NCBI RefSeq assembly: GCF_009689585.1
Contig: NZ_AP018694.1
Coordinates: 1,054,001-1,118,000 of the forward strand
Source of the DNA: Aquipluma nitroreducens
Lineage (GTDB): Bacteria > Bacteroidota > Bacteroidia > Bacteroidales > Prolixibacteraceae
DNA length: 64,000 nucleotides
Direction of reading: 5' to 3'
Both the position numbers and the translations under genes were made by a program. This document shows, piece after piece, positions 34,587 through 43,819 of this stretch. The notes under the pieces were generated by a model. That model had not been told where the DNA came from, made no database searches, and worked only from the letters and a program-made list of their open reading frames with translations. Numbering within the stretch: position 1 is the stretch's first letter; every line of letters starts with the position of its first letter.

Positions 34587-35825
34587 CTACTTTATCTGAT
34601 ACGCCATCAGCGCATTCCCATGCCTGACATACAAAACTCCATTGGCAATAACCGGATGCGAGAAATGCTCTTTGGTTCCTTTTTCGATCTTAAACTGACC
34701 AACCACTTCCATTTTGGTTCCGTTAAGTTGAATCAGATTAACGCGGCCATTATCGGTATAACAATACAAATGATTGTCGGCACTAATCAGGGTTCCACGC
34801 ATATTTGAAAGCGAATCGACGACCATTCCCGATTTAAGATCGAGACATTTTAACTTCTTGTCGTCCGATGTACTATAGAGACGATCTCCAATTTTTACCA
34901 TTCCACCCATTGCATTTTTAAGTCGGCTATTTCGCCAGATTTCCTTAATCGATTTGCCATCGGGCGACAATTGAAGTTTGTAAGCTCCTGTCCCTTTTTC
35001 AATTCCTGATACATTGTAAATAAAACCGTCGGAATAGATAGGCGTATTGCAATAATCGCCTTCCAGTTTTACTGAATCTTCGTGATACGACCACAATAAT
35101 TCGCCATTCCGGGCATCCAATCCCATCAGGTAATTATGTGATACAGTTGCCAGAATATTCCGCTCCGGAAGTCGGATCATTATTGGCGAACAAAATGAAA
35201 CAGGGTCACCCATTGCTTTTGACTTCCAAACCATTTTCCCGGTCAATTTATCGAGCGCCACAAAATTCGTTTCATCGCCGCCAGGATAACAATACACCCA
35301 TTTATCATCGACCAAAAGTGATTCAGAATATCCAAAGTAATTGAGTTTTCCACCCAGATCTTTCACCATATCCACAGCCCATTTTTCTTTTCCTGAAGCG
35401 GCATCCAAACAGGCAATTCGTCCAAGTCCGGAAGTCACATAGATTAAATTATCATATACCGTTGGAGCCGACCTTGCTCCGGGGAAACTGGCAGAATATC
35501 CTTCGCCAAAAAATTCGCGGCCATTGGGCGTTTTCCACAAAAGCTTTCCATTCTGATCGAATGCAAACACATGACTGATACTGTCAATTTCGCCGTTGAT
35601 ATATAGTTTTCCGTCAGAAATAACCGGAGAACTGTATCCATTGCCAAGCTCTTCAGTCAGCCAAAGGAGTTTAGGGCCAGCTTCAGGCCATAAGTTCAGA
35701 AGATTCTTATCCGGATAAATTCCATCACGATTTGGGCCACGCCACTGTGAAATATCTTGACCGGTGCTGTTCAAAACAGTAAAAAGAAGCAATGCAGGGA
35801 GTAAAAAGCGAAAATTTGTATTCAT
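34587..35825 (-). CDS. PQQ-like beta-propeller secreted protein
   Basis: A 412-residue exported protein. The signal peptide is in LLPALLLFTVLNSTGQ, and the mature start SQWRGPNRDGIYP is typical of PQQ-like repeat proteins. Repeated blades end in patterns such as DQNGKLLWKTPNG, GKEKWAVDM, TGKMVWKSKAMG and NGELLWSYHE. No quinoprotein dehydrogenase catalytic residues are recognised, so it may be a binding or BamB-like scaffold. Standing alone, its partner is unknown. Confidence 0.82.
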   Translation of the reverse strand: MNTNFRFLLPALLLFTVLNSTGQDISQWRGPNRDGIYPDKNLLNLWPEAGPKLLWLTEELGNGYSSPVISDGKLYINGEIDSISHVFAFDQNGKLLWKTPNGREFFGEGYSASFPGARSAPTVYDNLIYVTSGLGRIACLDAASGKEKWAVDMVKDLGGKLNYFGYSESLLVDDKWVYCYPGGDETNFVALDKLTGKMVWKSKAMGDPVSFCSPIMIRLPERNILATVSHNYLMGLDARNGELLWSYHEDSVKLEGDYCNTPIYSDGFIYNVSGIEKGTGAYKLQLSPDGKSIKEIWRNSRLKNAMGGMVKIGDRLYSTSDDKKLKCLDLKSGMVVDSLSNMRGTLISADNHLYCYTDNGRVNLIQLNGTKMEVVGQFKIEKGTKEHFSHPVIANGVLYVRHGNALMAYQIK

Positions 35826-36140
35826 CTTTTTTGGCTACTAGGTTATTGAAAACTATTTATTTGGGTTAAACTGAAGATTGAATATCAAATTTAGTCATTC
35901 AATTTGATTTCTAGGACTTTGTTAACTAACATTAAGAAAACTATTGATAGTATCAAAATTTATTGATTTAGCTTTACATCGGATTAGATTTTCAATTTGT
36001 TTGGCCTGACATACAATCATTATTGATATGTTTGAAGAGTTTTTCGAAAAGATAGCGAATACAGCTCTAATAAATATTGACAATTACATTTCATAATTAC
36101 CTCTATAACAATATTTTAATACATAAAAAAACCTCAAAAG
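35826..36140. other. Intergenic region between divergent genes
   Basis: 315 AT-rich bases between the propeller gene and the second DUF1573 gene. Nothing beyond generic A/T tracts was seen, and no confident promoter box was found. Confidence 0.5.
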
Positions 36141-36536
36141 ATGAAAAAAACTATCGCAATTATGGTCATGATGTTCCTCGCTGCAATGACCATCCAGGCA
36201 CAGGATAAACCAGCGACTCCTCATGATTCAATTGTTTTTGCAGCCACAACTCACGATTACGGAACTATTGTTCAGGCTAGTGATGGTAGTTGTGTTTTTG
36301 CTTTCACGAATAAAGGAAAAGCTCCGATTGTGCTGAATGATGTAAAAGCTTCGTGCGGATGTACTGTTCCGGAATGGACCAGAACGCCTGTTGCTCCAGG
36401 TGAGAAAGGTTCTATTAAAGTAACCTACAACACCAATAATATTGGTGCATTCACCAAATCAATTACTGTTAATTCGAATGCCGTAAATTCGCCATTGGTT
36501 TTAATTATCAAAGGCACTGTTACCGCCAAACAATAA
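36141..36536 (+). CDS. DUF1573 secreted protein
   Basis: A 131-residue exported protein. The signal peptide (IAIMVMMFLAAMTIQAQ) is followed by one DUF1573/Ig-like domain: FAATTHDYGTIVQASDGSCV, KASCGCTVPEW and a TVNSNAVNSPLVLIIKG end. It shares the SCGCT signature with the lipoprotein at 27145 but has a signal-peptidase I type leader. The function is unknown. A hairpin terminator follows. Confidence 0.85.
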   Translation: MKKTIAIMVMMFLAAMTIQAQDKPATPHDSIVFAATTHDYGTIVQASDGSCVFAFTNKGKAPIVLNDVKASCGCTVPEWTRTPVAPGEKGSIKVTYNTNNIGAFTKSITVNSNAVNSPLVLIIKGTVTAKQ

Positions 36537-36551
36537 ACCTTTTAGAATCTT

Positions 36552-36589
36552 AATTCTTTGCTCGAACGAAAATGTTTGAGCAAAGAATT
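36552..36589 (+). terminator. Hairpin after the DUF1573 gene
   Basis: AATTCTTTGCTC and GAGCAAAGAATT form a 12-bp stem with an imperfect inner loop. A T-rich stretch follows at 36596-36607. Confidence 0.65.
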
Positions 36590-36705
36590 GGATTACTTTT
36601 TGCTTTTTTGGAATGCGCACCTACAAAATTTTCTCTCCTCATTTTTGCGCATCGATTCCTCCTGATTACACATTAAGCTCCTTAAAACTTTAATCAAAAT
36701 TTAAT

Positions 36706-36749
36706 GACGTAAATATACGTCGTATTTAATTATGACGTATATTTACGTC
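36706..36749. promoter_or_regulatory. Two ArsR operator half-sites upstream of arsR
   Basis: GACGTAAATATACGTC (36706-36721) and GACGTATATTTACGTC (36734-36749) are each GACGTA-N4-TACGTC palindromes. Together they form an inverted repeat with centres 28 bases apart. The second ends 18 bases before the arsR ATG at 36768. They are strong candidates for autoregulatory ArsR binding sites. Confidence 0.75.
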
Positions 36750-36767
36750 ATAATTAAAACACGCACA

Positions 36768-37103
36768 ATGGTCACAGCAAAACACGAACTATTCGACGAA
36801 GCGCTTCAGGAGCAGGCCAACTTATTTAAGGCCCTCGCCCATCCTGCCCGCCTTCAGATTTTGCAATTTTTGGCAAAATCGAAAAACTGCATTTCCGGGG
36901 ATATTTCGGAAGAACTCCCACTAAGCCGCACCACAGTTAATCAACATTTGACTGAACTAAAAGAAGCTGGGCTGATAAAAGGACATGTTGAGGGAGTAAA
37001 AATGAAATACTGCCTCGATGGCGAAAAGGTGAAAGAAATGAAAAGCCTTTTAACCTCGTTTCTGGAAGAAATCCAACTTCCTGATGATTTTACCTGCCAG
37101 TAA
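36768..37103 (+). CDS. arsR: ArsR family metalloregulator
   Basis: A 111-residue winged-helix repressor with LFKALAHPARLQILQFL and recognition helix LPLSRTTVNQHLTELKEAGL. It lacks the classical CxC arsenite site of E. coli ArsR. The only cysteines are Cys41 (SKNCIS), Cys82 (KYCLDG) and Cys110 near the end. The ATG at 36768 is chosen because an upstream in-frame start at 36732 would fall inside the operator repeats. It should repress the arsR-arsC-acr3 operon. Confidence 0.9.
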   Translation: MVTAKHELFDEALQEQANLFKALAHPARLQILQFLAKSKNCISGDISEELPLSRTTVNQHLTELKEAGLIKGHVEGVKMKYCLDGEKVKEMKSLLTSFLEEIQLPDDFTCQ

Positions 37104-37150
37104 GAATATCTTCAAATTATCACATTCTCAAATCTTCAAATTCAAAATAT

Positions 37151-37570
37151 ATGAAAGTCTTAATTCTTTGCACCGGAAATAGTTGCCGCAGCCAAATGGC
37201 TCATGGGTTTTTACAATCATTCGACCCGAATATTACCGTTTGCTCAGCTGGCACTGAAGCATCCGGAAAACTAAACCTCAAAGCAGTTGCTGCCATGAAA
37301 GAAGCTGGCATCGATATCAGTCACCACACTTCTGATTCGGTTGACAAATACCTGAATGACGAATGGGACTATGTGATTACCGTTTGTGGTGGCGCCAACG
37401 AAAGCTGCCCGGCGTTCATCGGGAAAGTGAAACATCGCATCCATATTGGGTTCGACGATCCGAGCCACGCCGTCGGAACTGATGAATTCATCTGGAGCGA
37501 ATTTATCCGGGTGAGAGATGAGATTAAGGAAGGGTTCTGGAAATTTTACCTCGAAAACATAAAAGAGTGA
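37151..37570 (+). CDS. arsC: Arsenate reductase, LMW-phosphatase type (thioredoxin-coupled)
   Basis: A 139-residue enzyme reducing arsenate to arsenite. The P-loop nucleophile is Cys7 in [10 protein letters not shown]. The two further redox cysteines of the thioredoxin-coupled class are Cys79 and Cys86 in [12 protein letters not shown]. The [11 protein letters not shown] loop supplies the catalytic Asp. It lies between arsR and acr3, four bases before acr3. Confidence 0.93.
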   Translation: MKVLILCTGNSCRSQMAHGFLQSFDPNITVCSAGTEASGKLNLKAVAAMKEAGIDISHHTSDSVDKYLNDEWDYVITVCGGANESCPAFIGKVKHRIHIGFDDPSHAVGTDEFIWSEFIRVRDEIKEGFWKFYLENIKE

Positions 37571-37574
37571 CCTC

Positions 37575-38645
37575 ATGCCATCACAAAAACGTTTGAAATT
37601 TTTAGACCGTTATTTGACCCTTTGGATCTTTACAGCAATGGCTGTGGGTGTTCTAATGGGTTGGATAAGCCCCGGGTTAGCCGAATTCTGGAACAGCATG
37701 TCATCCGGAACCACCAATATTCCCATTGCCATTGGCCTAATTGTCATGATGTATCCGCCGCTGGCCAAAGTAAAGTACGAAGAATTAGGTGATGTATTCC
37801 GTAATACAAAAATCCTCGGACTATCTCTGTTTCAAAACTGGATAGTGGGCCCCGTATTAATGTTTGCTTTGGCCATTACCTTTTTCAAACTGTTCCCCGG
37901 CGAAAACAATGCCAACCTGCCATACATGTACGGAATTATCCTGATTGGTCTGGCTCGTTGTATCGCGATGGTGATTGTTTGGAACGATCTGGCCAAAGGC
38001 GACACGCAGTATGCAGCCGGACTAGTTGCTTTTAACTCTGTTTTTCAAGTGCTTCTGTTTTCGGTTTATGCCTATGTTTTTATCGCAGTTCTTCCGGGTT
38101 GGTTCGGTGTTCCTGTTAACGAAACGGTTTCGCAGATTACGATGGGCGCCATCGCCAAAAGCGTATTCGTTTATCTTGGAATACCAATGATTGCAGGCTT
38201 TTTAACCCGGTTTATCCTGACTCGTGTGAAAAGCAAACTTTGGTACGAAACCAGATTTGTACCCAAGATTAGTCCCTTAACACTGATCGCATTGCTGTTC
38301 ACCATTGTCGTGATGTTCTCGCTAAAAGGTGAATACATTGTGAAAATTCCGATGGATGTCGTGCTTATAGCCGTTCCATTGCTGATCTACTTCGTAGTCA
38401 TGTTCTTCAGCTCATTTTTTATGAGCAAAAAAATCGGAGCCAACTACGAGCAATCAACTACTTTGGCGTTCACCGCTGCCAGCAATAACTTTGAACTGGC
38501 CATTGCTGTGGCCATCGCCATTTTCGGAATCAATTCAGGAGAAGCTTTTGCCGGAGTCATTGGTCCGCTGGTTGAAGTTCCGGTGATGATCGGATTGGTA
38601 AATATGGCTTTCTGGTTTAAACGAAGGTATTTTGCCACCATTTAA
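37575..38645 (+). CDS. acr3: ACR3 family arsenite efflux transporter
   Basis: A 356-residue inner-membrane protein with about ten helices that exports arsenite or antimonite. The conserved Cys is in [19 protein letters not shown] near residue 131. The family segment [15 protein letters not shown] and a conserved C-terminal [16 protein letters not shown] also match. It starts four bases after arsC, so it is translationally coupled. It completes the arsRC-acr3 detoxification module. Confidence 0.94.
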   Translation: MPSQKRLKFLDRYLTLWIFTAMAVGVLMGWISPGLAEFWNSMSSGTTNIPIAIGLIVMMYPPLAKVKYEELGDVFRNTKILGLSLFQNWIVGPVLMFALAITFFKLFPGENNANLPYMYGIILIGLARCIAMVIVWNDLAKGDTQYAAGLVAFNSVFQVLLFSVYAYVFIAVLPGWFGVPVNETVSQITMGAIAKSVFVYLGIPMIAGFLTRFILTRVKSKLWYETRFVPKISPLTLIALLFTIVVMFSLKGEYIVKIPMDVVLIAVPLLIYFVVMFFSSFFMSKKIGANYEQSTTLAFTAASNNFELAIAVAIAIFGINSGEAFAGVIGPLVEVPVMIGLVNMAFWFKRRYFATI

Positions 38646-38663
38646 TTACTTTTACCCTTCATA

Positions 38664-39449
38664 ATGGATACACTTCGAACAGTTACAGTCACCCGATACA
38701 TGCAACCCCTCAGGGAAGGTGGTTCACTACCTGCATTGGCCGAAGCCGATGATGACTTCAAGTATGTGATCAAGTTCAAAGGCGGAGGACATGGGGTAAA
38801 AACGCTCATTGCTGAATTAATCGGCGGCGAGATAGCCCGGGCACTGGGTTTAAAAGTTCCTGAGCTCGTTTTTGCAGAGTTGGACGAATGCTTTGGCCGT
38901 TCGGAGGGAGATGAGGAGATTCAGGATCTTTTAAAGGCAAGTCAAGGATTAAACCTGGGGTTGCACTTTTTATCAGGCGCTTTCACCTACGATCCGGTAG
39001 TGACTAAAATAGATCCGCTTCTGGCCTCCAAAATCGTATGGCTCGATAGTTTGATTACCAATGTGGACCGGTCGTTCCGCAATACCAATATGCTTGTCTG
39101 GCACAATGAATTGTGGCTGATCGATCATGGGTCCAGCCTGTATTTTCAATACAACTGGGAGGGTTGGGAGAAGAAAGCGGTAAGTCCATTTCTGTATATA
39201 AAAGATCATGTTTTACTTCCACAGGCAACCCAAATGGAAGAGGCAGACCAGATTTGCAGGGAACTGATTACTGAAAACAAAATCCGGGAGATCGTTCAAT
39301 TGATTCCCGATGAATGGCTTCAATGGGAACTACAGGACGAAACGCCAGAGCAATTAAGAACCGTATATTACACTTTCTTAATTAACCGTCTGAATTATTC
39401 AAACCAGTTTATTCAAACCGTTCAGGATGCAACCGAAACATCAATATGA
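38664..39449 (+). CDS. HipA-like kinase family protein
   Basis: A 261-residue protein of the HipA-like kinase (HipA_2) family. The ATP-anchoring region is KYVIKFKGGGHG near residue 33. The catalytic loop is ITNVDRSFRNTNML near residues 132-145. The metal-binding motif is LIDHGSSLYF near residue 154. It lacks the N-terminal subdomain of full-length HipA toxins and has no adjacent HipB-type regulator. It begins 18 bases after acr3 and overlaps the next gene by 23 bases. The substrate is unknown. Confidence 0.8.
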   Translation: MDTLRTVTVTRYMQPLREGGSLPALAEADDDFKYVIKFKGGGHGVKTLIAELIGGEIARALGLKVPELVFAELDECFGRSEGDEEIQDLLKASQGLNLGLHFLSGAFTYDPVVTKIDPLLASKIVWLDSLITNVDRSFRNTNMLVWHNELWLIDHGSSLYFQYNWEGWEKKAVSPFLYIKDHVLLPQATQMEEADQICRELITENKIREIVQLIPDEWLQWELQDETPEQLRTVYYTFLINRLNYSNQFIQTVQDATETSI

Positions 39450-39810
39450 GTATGCCATTGTACGGGTTGTTCCGGTAGTTGAACGTGAAGAGTTCGTCAA
39501 TGCCGGGGTGATCTTGTTCTGTAAAAAGGAAAAATTCATCCGGATGAAGTACCAACTTTCTCCGGATAAGATACTGATACTGAAACCTGATGCTGAGATT
39601 GAGGAAATCCGCAAAAACCTGGAGGCATTCCGCATCATTGCTGAGGGAGAAAAAGGTGGCGGACTGATTGCATCAATGGATCAGGCCGAACGCTTTCGGT
39701 GGCTCAGCGCGGTGCGCAGTGCGTCGATACAAACCTCACGGCCCCATGTCGGCCTAAGCAACGATTTGGAAAAAACATTCAATACATTGTTTGATGAAAT
39801 GGTTGGTTGA
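39427..39810 (+). CDS. DUF3037 family protein
   Basis: A 127-residue cytoplasmic protein. The start EYAIVRVVPVVEREEFVNAG and the later REEFVNAGVILFCKKEK segment are the DUF3037 signature. It overlaps the end of the HipA-like kinase gene by 23 bases in another frame, implying coupled translation and probably a complex. It may be the kinase's substrate, inhibitor or partner; this is inference. A downstream RFRWLSAVRSASIQTSRPH segment is conserved-looking and basic. Confidence 0.8.
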   Translation: MQPKHQYEYAIVRVVPVVEREEFVNAGVILFCKKEKFIRMKYQLSPDKILILKPDAEIEEIRKNLEAFRIIAEGEKGGGLIASMDQAERFRWLSAVRSASIQTSRPHVGLSNDLEKTFNTLFDEMVG

Positions 39811-39908
39811 CTTTCTTTTCATACTCCGCAGTGTCTCTAAAGTATCCTGAAGAGTAAATCCCAATCTCGTTTCATTTTCAAATTTTCAAATCCCCGAATT
39901 TTCAAATC

Positions 39909-42206
39909 TCAATACCCCAGCGCATCCATCAGTTTCTCATTCAATCTGCGATTTTTGCCTTTAAACGGGTGGCAATGAATATGAATGGCAGGGTTGAAAT
40001 TAAGTTCGATGATGGCATAATTATCGACTGTGGCTTCGTCTGAAACTTCCGGAATAATCATGTCCAGGCCGGTAATCACCACATTCAGTGCCTTGGTAGC
40101 CTGCACAGCAATTTGCTTGTACGAATCGGGAATATCGTCGGTAAAATCGATGCTGTCGCCGCCAGTACTGATGTTCGAATTTTCGCGCAGGTAAACGATT
40201 TCTCCGGAAGCGGGAATCGTATCAAAATCTTTGACTTGCTGTTTCAGAAACATCGCTTCAGCTTCTTCCAGCCTGATTTTTTCGAGCGGCGTGCGATACC
40301 CTTTCCCCCGCAGCGGATCCTGATTTTTGAGTTCGACAAGCTCGCGGATCGTTTTCGTACCATCTCCGGTTACATTGGCCGGAACACGGTGCAAAATACC
40401 CACCACCTCATCACCTATCACGAAAAAGCGAAACTCTTTACCTGAAATAAACTCCTCGATCAGGATGGTTGAATCAAATTCAAAAGCAATTTCAATGGCT
40501 CGCTGATAAGTTTGTTCATCGACATTTTCCTTCAGGATGGTGATTCCCAAGCCAAAATTGGTTTGGTTCGGCTTGATCACAACCGGCTTTCCCTGATGAA
40601 CCAAGAAATCAGCTTTTGCCACATCTGCGCTGGTATATTCCGTTCCTTTTGGAACACGGATTTGATGTTCTTCCAGAATTTTCTTGGTCACCAGCTTGTT
40701 TTCCATCGCCAGAATACTGGAATAGTTATCGAGCGAAGTTTTCGTAGCCTGTTTCACATACTGTGTGTTTCCATCCTTTCGGAACCTCACAAAATTTTCC
40801 TTTTGGTCAAGTATTTCAAACGAAACACCACGCTTTACGGCCTCTCGCAATAAAAGCTGCGTGGATAGTTCCAGATCTTCCAGCCCCCAGAAATTATAAT
40901 TCTTATTCCTGCTTTCGTCCAAATACTGTTTGGCCTTTTCAATATGGAACGGAATATATCCCATTTTCACGATGCCTTTGAGTACTTCGTAAACTTTACG
41001 TTCTCTTGGATTTTCAATCAGGTTCATTGACTGATTTAGCGACTCATGATATTTCGGATCATCAATGCCAAGACTTTCAAACAAATCAGTTATTCCTTTG
41101 ATAATCGTCTGTGCTTTAGTCCATATACTATACTGTTTACCATTCTCGCTGATCAGAAAAGGAGCGACATTCAGACCATACATGGCAACACCGGTGTGAT
41201 AACGATTAGCTTCAGTTTGAGCCTCCGTACCAAAATCATCAGGCTCGTCGGTAAGCAAACCATACAAGGCCAGAGCATGCAAAAATCGTAAGGCTTCATC
41301 AGAAATACCAGCTTTGGTTAGCGGATCGATATCAATAAACCTGAATTCGAGGTACGAAATATGATCGGGATTCCGGATAAATTTAGGACGAACCGGCGAA
41401 TACAATTCCTTGGCAGCAGCGATTTTCTCATCTTTTATCATTTGATTGATGCTACTTTTATAGCTGGTAATAGTACTGTAATCCGGAAATAAATCATCAA
41501 AATTCTGGTATCCGAAACAACTGTTCCGGATCGACAATGCAATCACATTGTTTTCGATGGGATAAGGAGCCATCTTGCACTGAAGTTCGAACGACGGATC
41601 GACCACAGGACTGTCTCCATACATCAAAATATAAAGCCAACGCAATCGCAACATCTGCCGGGCTGTTTTCAGGTACACTTCATCTTTAAATTCGTCAAAC
41701 GAAACCTGTGAATTTGCATTTCGGTAGAGCAATTCGAGCAACTTCTCGCTGTACGAAAAATTGAAATGAATACCGGAGAACAGTTGATTTTTTGGACCAT
41801 ATTTCTGCGCCAGAAATTCGCGGTATTCGCGGGCTTCCTTTCCATCTTCATCATATTGAGCAATCGGGATGTGCTGGTCGGCTGGCAAAATTGGCGGAAT
41901 GCTTTGCGGCCAGAGGTACTCGTCCTTCAGCTCCAAACTCACAATATCATGAATTGTCTCCAAAAATCCGATGGCCTGACCGATTTCAGAAAGAGGCGGC
42001 GTAATCATTTCAACCTGACTTTCAGAAAAATCGGTTGTGATGTATGGATGTTTCAGCTTATTGCCAAATATTTTTGGGTGAGGAGTCTGAGCAAGATTTC
42101 CTGCCTGATCAACCCGTATATTTTCCTTTTCGAGGCCAAATAAACCTTCAAGCCAAATATTTCCTTTTAATGAATTTAATGTTGATTGAAAAAAATCAAG
42201 TTTCAT
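39909..42206 (-). CDS. gshF: Bifunctional glutamate-cysteine ligase/glutathione synthetase
   Basis: A 765-residue fusion making glutathione in two ATP-dependent steps. The N-terminal half is a GshA-type ligase (GLEKENIRV near residue 24, ITTDFSESQVEMITPP, and GIHFNFSYS near residue 142). The C-terminal half is an ATP-grasp domain (VVIKPNQTNFGLGI, LIEEFISGKEFRFFVI, IELNFNPAIHIHCHP). The length and order match the GshF (GshAB) family. It is convergent with the DUF3037 gene and follows MATE on the same strand. Confidence 0.92.
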   Translation of the reverse strand: MKLDFFQSTLNSLKGNIWLEGLFGLEKENIRVDQAGNLAQTPHPKIFGNKLKHPYITTDFSESQVEMITPPLSEIGQAIGFLETIHDIVSLELKDEYLWPQSIPPILPADQHIPIAQYDEDGKEAREYREFLAQKYGPKNQLFSGIHFNFSYSEKLLELLYRNANSQVSFDEFKDEVYLKTARQMLRLRWLYILMYGDSPVVDPSFELQCKMAPYPIENNVIALSIRNSCFGYQNFDDLFPDYSTITSYKSSINQMIKDEKIAAAKELYSPVRPKFIRNPDHISYLEFRFIDIDPLTKAGISDEALRFLHALALYGLLTDEPDDFGTEAQTEANRYHTGVAMYGLNVAPFLISENGKQYSIWTKAQTIIKGITDLFESLGIDDPKYHESLNQSMNLIENPRERKVYEVLKGIVKMGYIPFHIEKAKQYLDESRNKNYNFWGLEDLELSTQLLLREAVKRGVSFEILDQKENFVRFRKDGNTQYVKQATKTSLDNYSSILAMENKLVTKKILEEHQIRVPKGTEYTSADVAKADFLVHQGKPVVIKPNQTNFGLGITILKENVDEQTYQRAIEIAFEFDSTILIEEFISGKEFRFFVIGDEVVGILHRVPANVTGDGTKTIRELVELKNQDPLRGKGYRTPLEKIRLEEAEAMFLKQQVKDFDTIPASGEIVYLRENSNISTGGDSIDFTDDIPDSYKQIAVQATKALNVVITGLDMIIPEVSDEATVDNYAIIELNFNPAIHIHCHPFKGKNRRLNEKLMDALGY

Positions 42207-42238
42207 AACTATTGCTTTTTTTAGTATTGTAAACGTTC

Positions 42239-42324
42239 CACCCCAAACCCCTGAAGGGGCTTATGCTTCAAGCATCAGAAACACTTGTAAAAAACGGAAG
42301 TCCCCTTTAGGGGATTTAGGGGTG
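42239..42324. repeat. Long inverted-repeat intergenic element overlapping the MATE stop codon
   Basis: Left arm CACCCCAAACCCCTGAAGGG (from 42239) and right arm ending GGGGATTTAGGGGTG (to 42324) pair with each other. Each arm also holds its own small palindrome (CCCCTGAAGGGG and CCCCTTTAGGGG). The right arm contains the MATE stop codon, so the last residues of that protein are repeat-encoded. Confidence 0.7.
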
Positions 42325-43686
42325 TAAAACATTCTGTTTCCTGATAAATGCTTTAAAAAGTACGACAAACAAAACCGAAAGAATTATTCCCTTCAAAATG
42401 CTGCTGATGCTGATACTCCACCAGACTGACGAAAGTGCGTTTTGCCAAAGGCTGATGAATGCGTAGGCCATTGGTATACGGATCACGGTTAATGCAATTC
42501 CGGTTATCGACGGAATATTGGGCTTTCCCCATCCAAAAAACGCCCCGGTTGCCATTAATTCCAGAACCATGAACAGTTGCGAAAAACCAAGAATAACCAG
42601 GTATTCGCGCCCCATCGCCAAACTTTCCGGATCGCTCAGAAAAATGGAGAAAAGAGGCTGCGCAAAAGCGATGATAACAATGGAAGTAACCGTTCCGAGG
42701 ACGAACGCAAGAAGCATACCTGAACGAAAAGCCTGCCATTGTTTCCGATAATCACCACCACCATAAGCAATTCCTGAAATAGTCGATAGCGCTGACAAAA
42801 ATCCACCGGCTGTCATGTACGAAATGGCTTCGATTTGAATGCCAACTTTCTGAACCGCAATAGCCGTAGGTCCCCAGTTACTGATAATGCGTGCCATAAA
42901 AATGGCCACAATGGTGAACGAAACACGCTGAAAAGTAGTGCTGACTCCCATTCGCAGAATGTTCTTCAGGAGCAAACTTTGAAACGCAGTTCCTCTTGGC
43001 TTCAGGCTTGCCGAACCGTTTAGTTTGATGTAAAACAGGAGTGTTCCGATGGCCTGCGAAATAATGGTTCCCAAGGCCGCACCGTTAATTCCCATTTTGG
43101 CCTGAAAAATCAACAAATAATCGAGCAACATATTAATGGCTAACGCAGTTGCATTTATCCTGAACGGCGATTTGCTGTCGCCCGAACCAATGAAAACACT
43201 GGTAAAAAACAGATTCTGAAAGGAAAAAGGGATACAAAGTCCAATCAAAAGCAAATATCCGGAAGCTGCATGTTCAATATTCATGTTGTTGAGTTGAATC
43301 AGGCCAATCAACTCGTTACGGGCAAAAAATAAGAAGCCATAATAAATCAAAGCCAGGCCGATAACCGCCAGAATACCACTCCTGACATAGCTTCTGGCCA
43401 GTTTTAAATCCCTGCTACCAATGGCGTGCGACACTTTTATACCGGCACCAACGGTAAGTAATGAAGACAATCCCCATCCAAAATGCATAAAAAAACTAGC
43501 TGAACCCACAGCAGCAACAGCATCGCTACCCAACCGCCCCACAAAAATCATGTTGATGAAATTGTACGCCATGGTCATAAACGACGACCCGATAACCGGC
43601 AAGGCCAGCCATATTAACTGCTTCATGATTGGATAAGCGTCGATCCCAGATTTGATATCTATTGTACCCTTTTTTGATAAAATCAT
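42316..43686 (-). CDS. MATE family multidrug efflux transporter
   Basis: A 456-residue inner-membrane protein with about twelve helices in two homologous halves. It starts with MKQLIWLALPVIGSSFMTMA and has FVGRLGSDAVAAVGSASFF in the first half. The second half has GIQIEAISYMTAGGFLSALS and GRGD-like acidic positions were not resolved. It exports cationic drugs in exchange for Na+ or H+. The final LHP and stop codon lie in the repeat element at 42239-42324. Confidence 0.9.
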   Translation of the reverse strand: MILSKKGTIDIKSGIDAYPIMKQLIWLALPVIGSSFMTMAYNFINMIFVGRLGSDAVAAVGSASFFMHFGWGLSSLLTVGAGIKVSHAIGSRDLKLARSYVRSGILAVIGLALIYYGFLFFARNELIGLIQLNNMNIEHAASGYLLLIGLCIPFSFQNLFFTSVFIGSGDSKSPFRINATALAINMLLDYLLIFQAKMGINGAALGTIISQAIGTLLFYIKLNGSASLKPRGTAFQSLLLKNILRMGVSTTFQRVSFTIVAIFMARIISNWGPTAIAVQKVGIQIEAISYMTAGGFLSALSTISGIAYGGGDYRKQWQAFRSGMLLAFVLGTVTSIVIIAFAQPLFSIFLSDPESLAMGREYLVILGFSQLFMVLELMATGAFFGWGKPNIPSITGIALTVIRIPMAYAFISLWQNALSSVWWSISISSILKGIILSVLFVVLFKAFIRKQNVLHP

Positions 43687-43819
43687 TACAAAATTTGATT
43701 ACCGATAAGAAGACGCAAAAATGAACAATTGGACGCAATGAATTCCTAAAAAATGGTGCGTTTGTTAAAATTATTTCTACGTTAATCATAAATTGATTAA
43801 TTTAGCTAAAACGATAACG

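Noticed and set aside
41766-42143. 125-codon plus-strand frame
   Set aside because: It is antisense to gshF and lacks a signal or domain.
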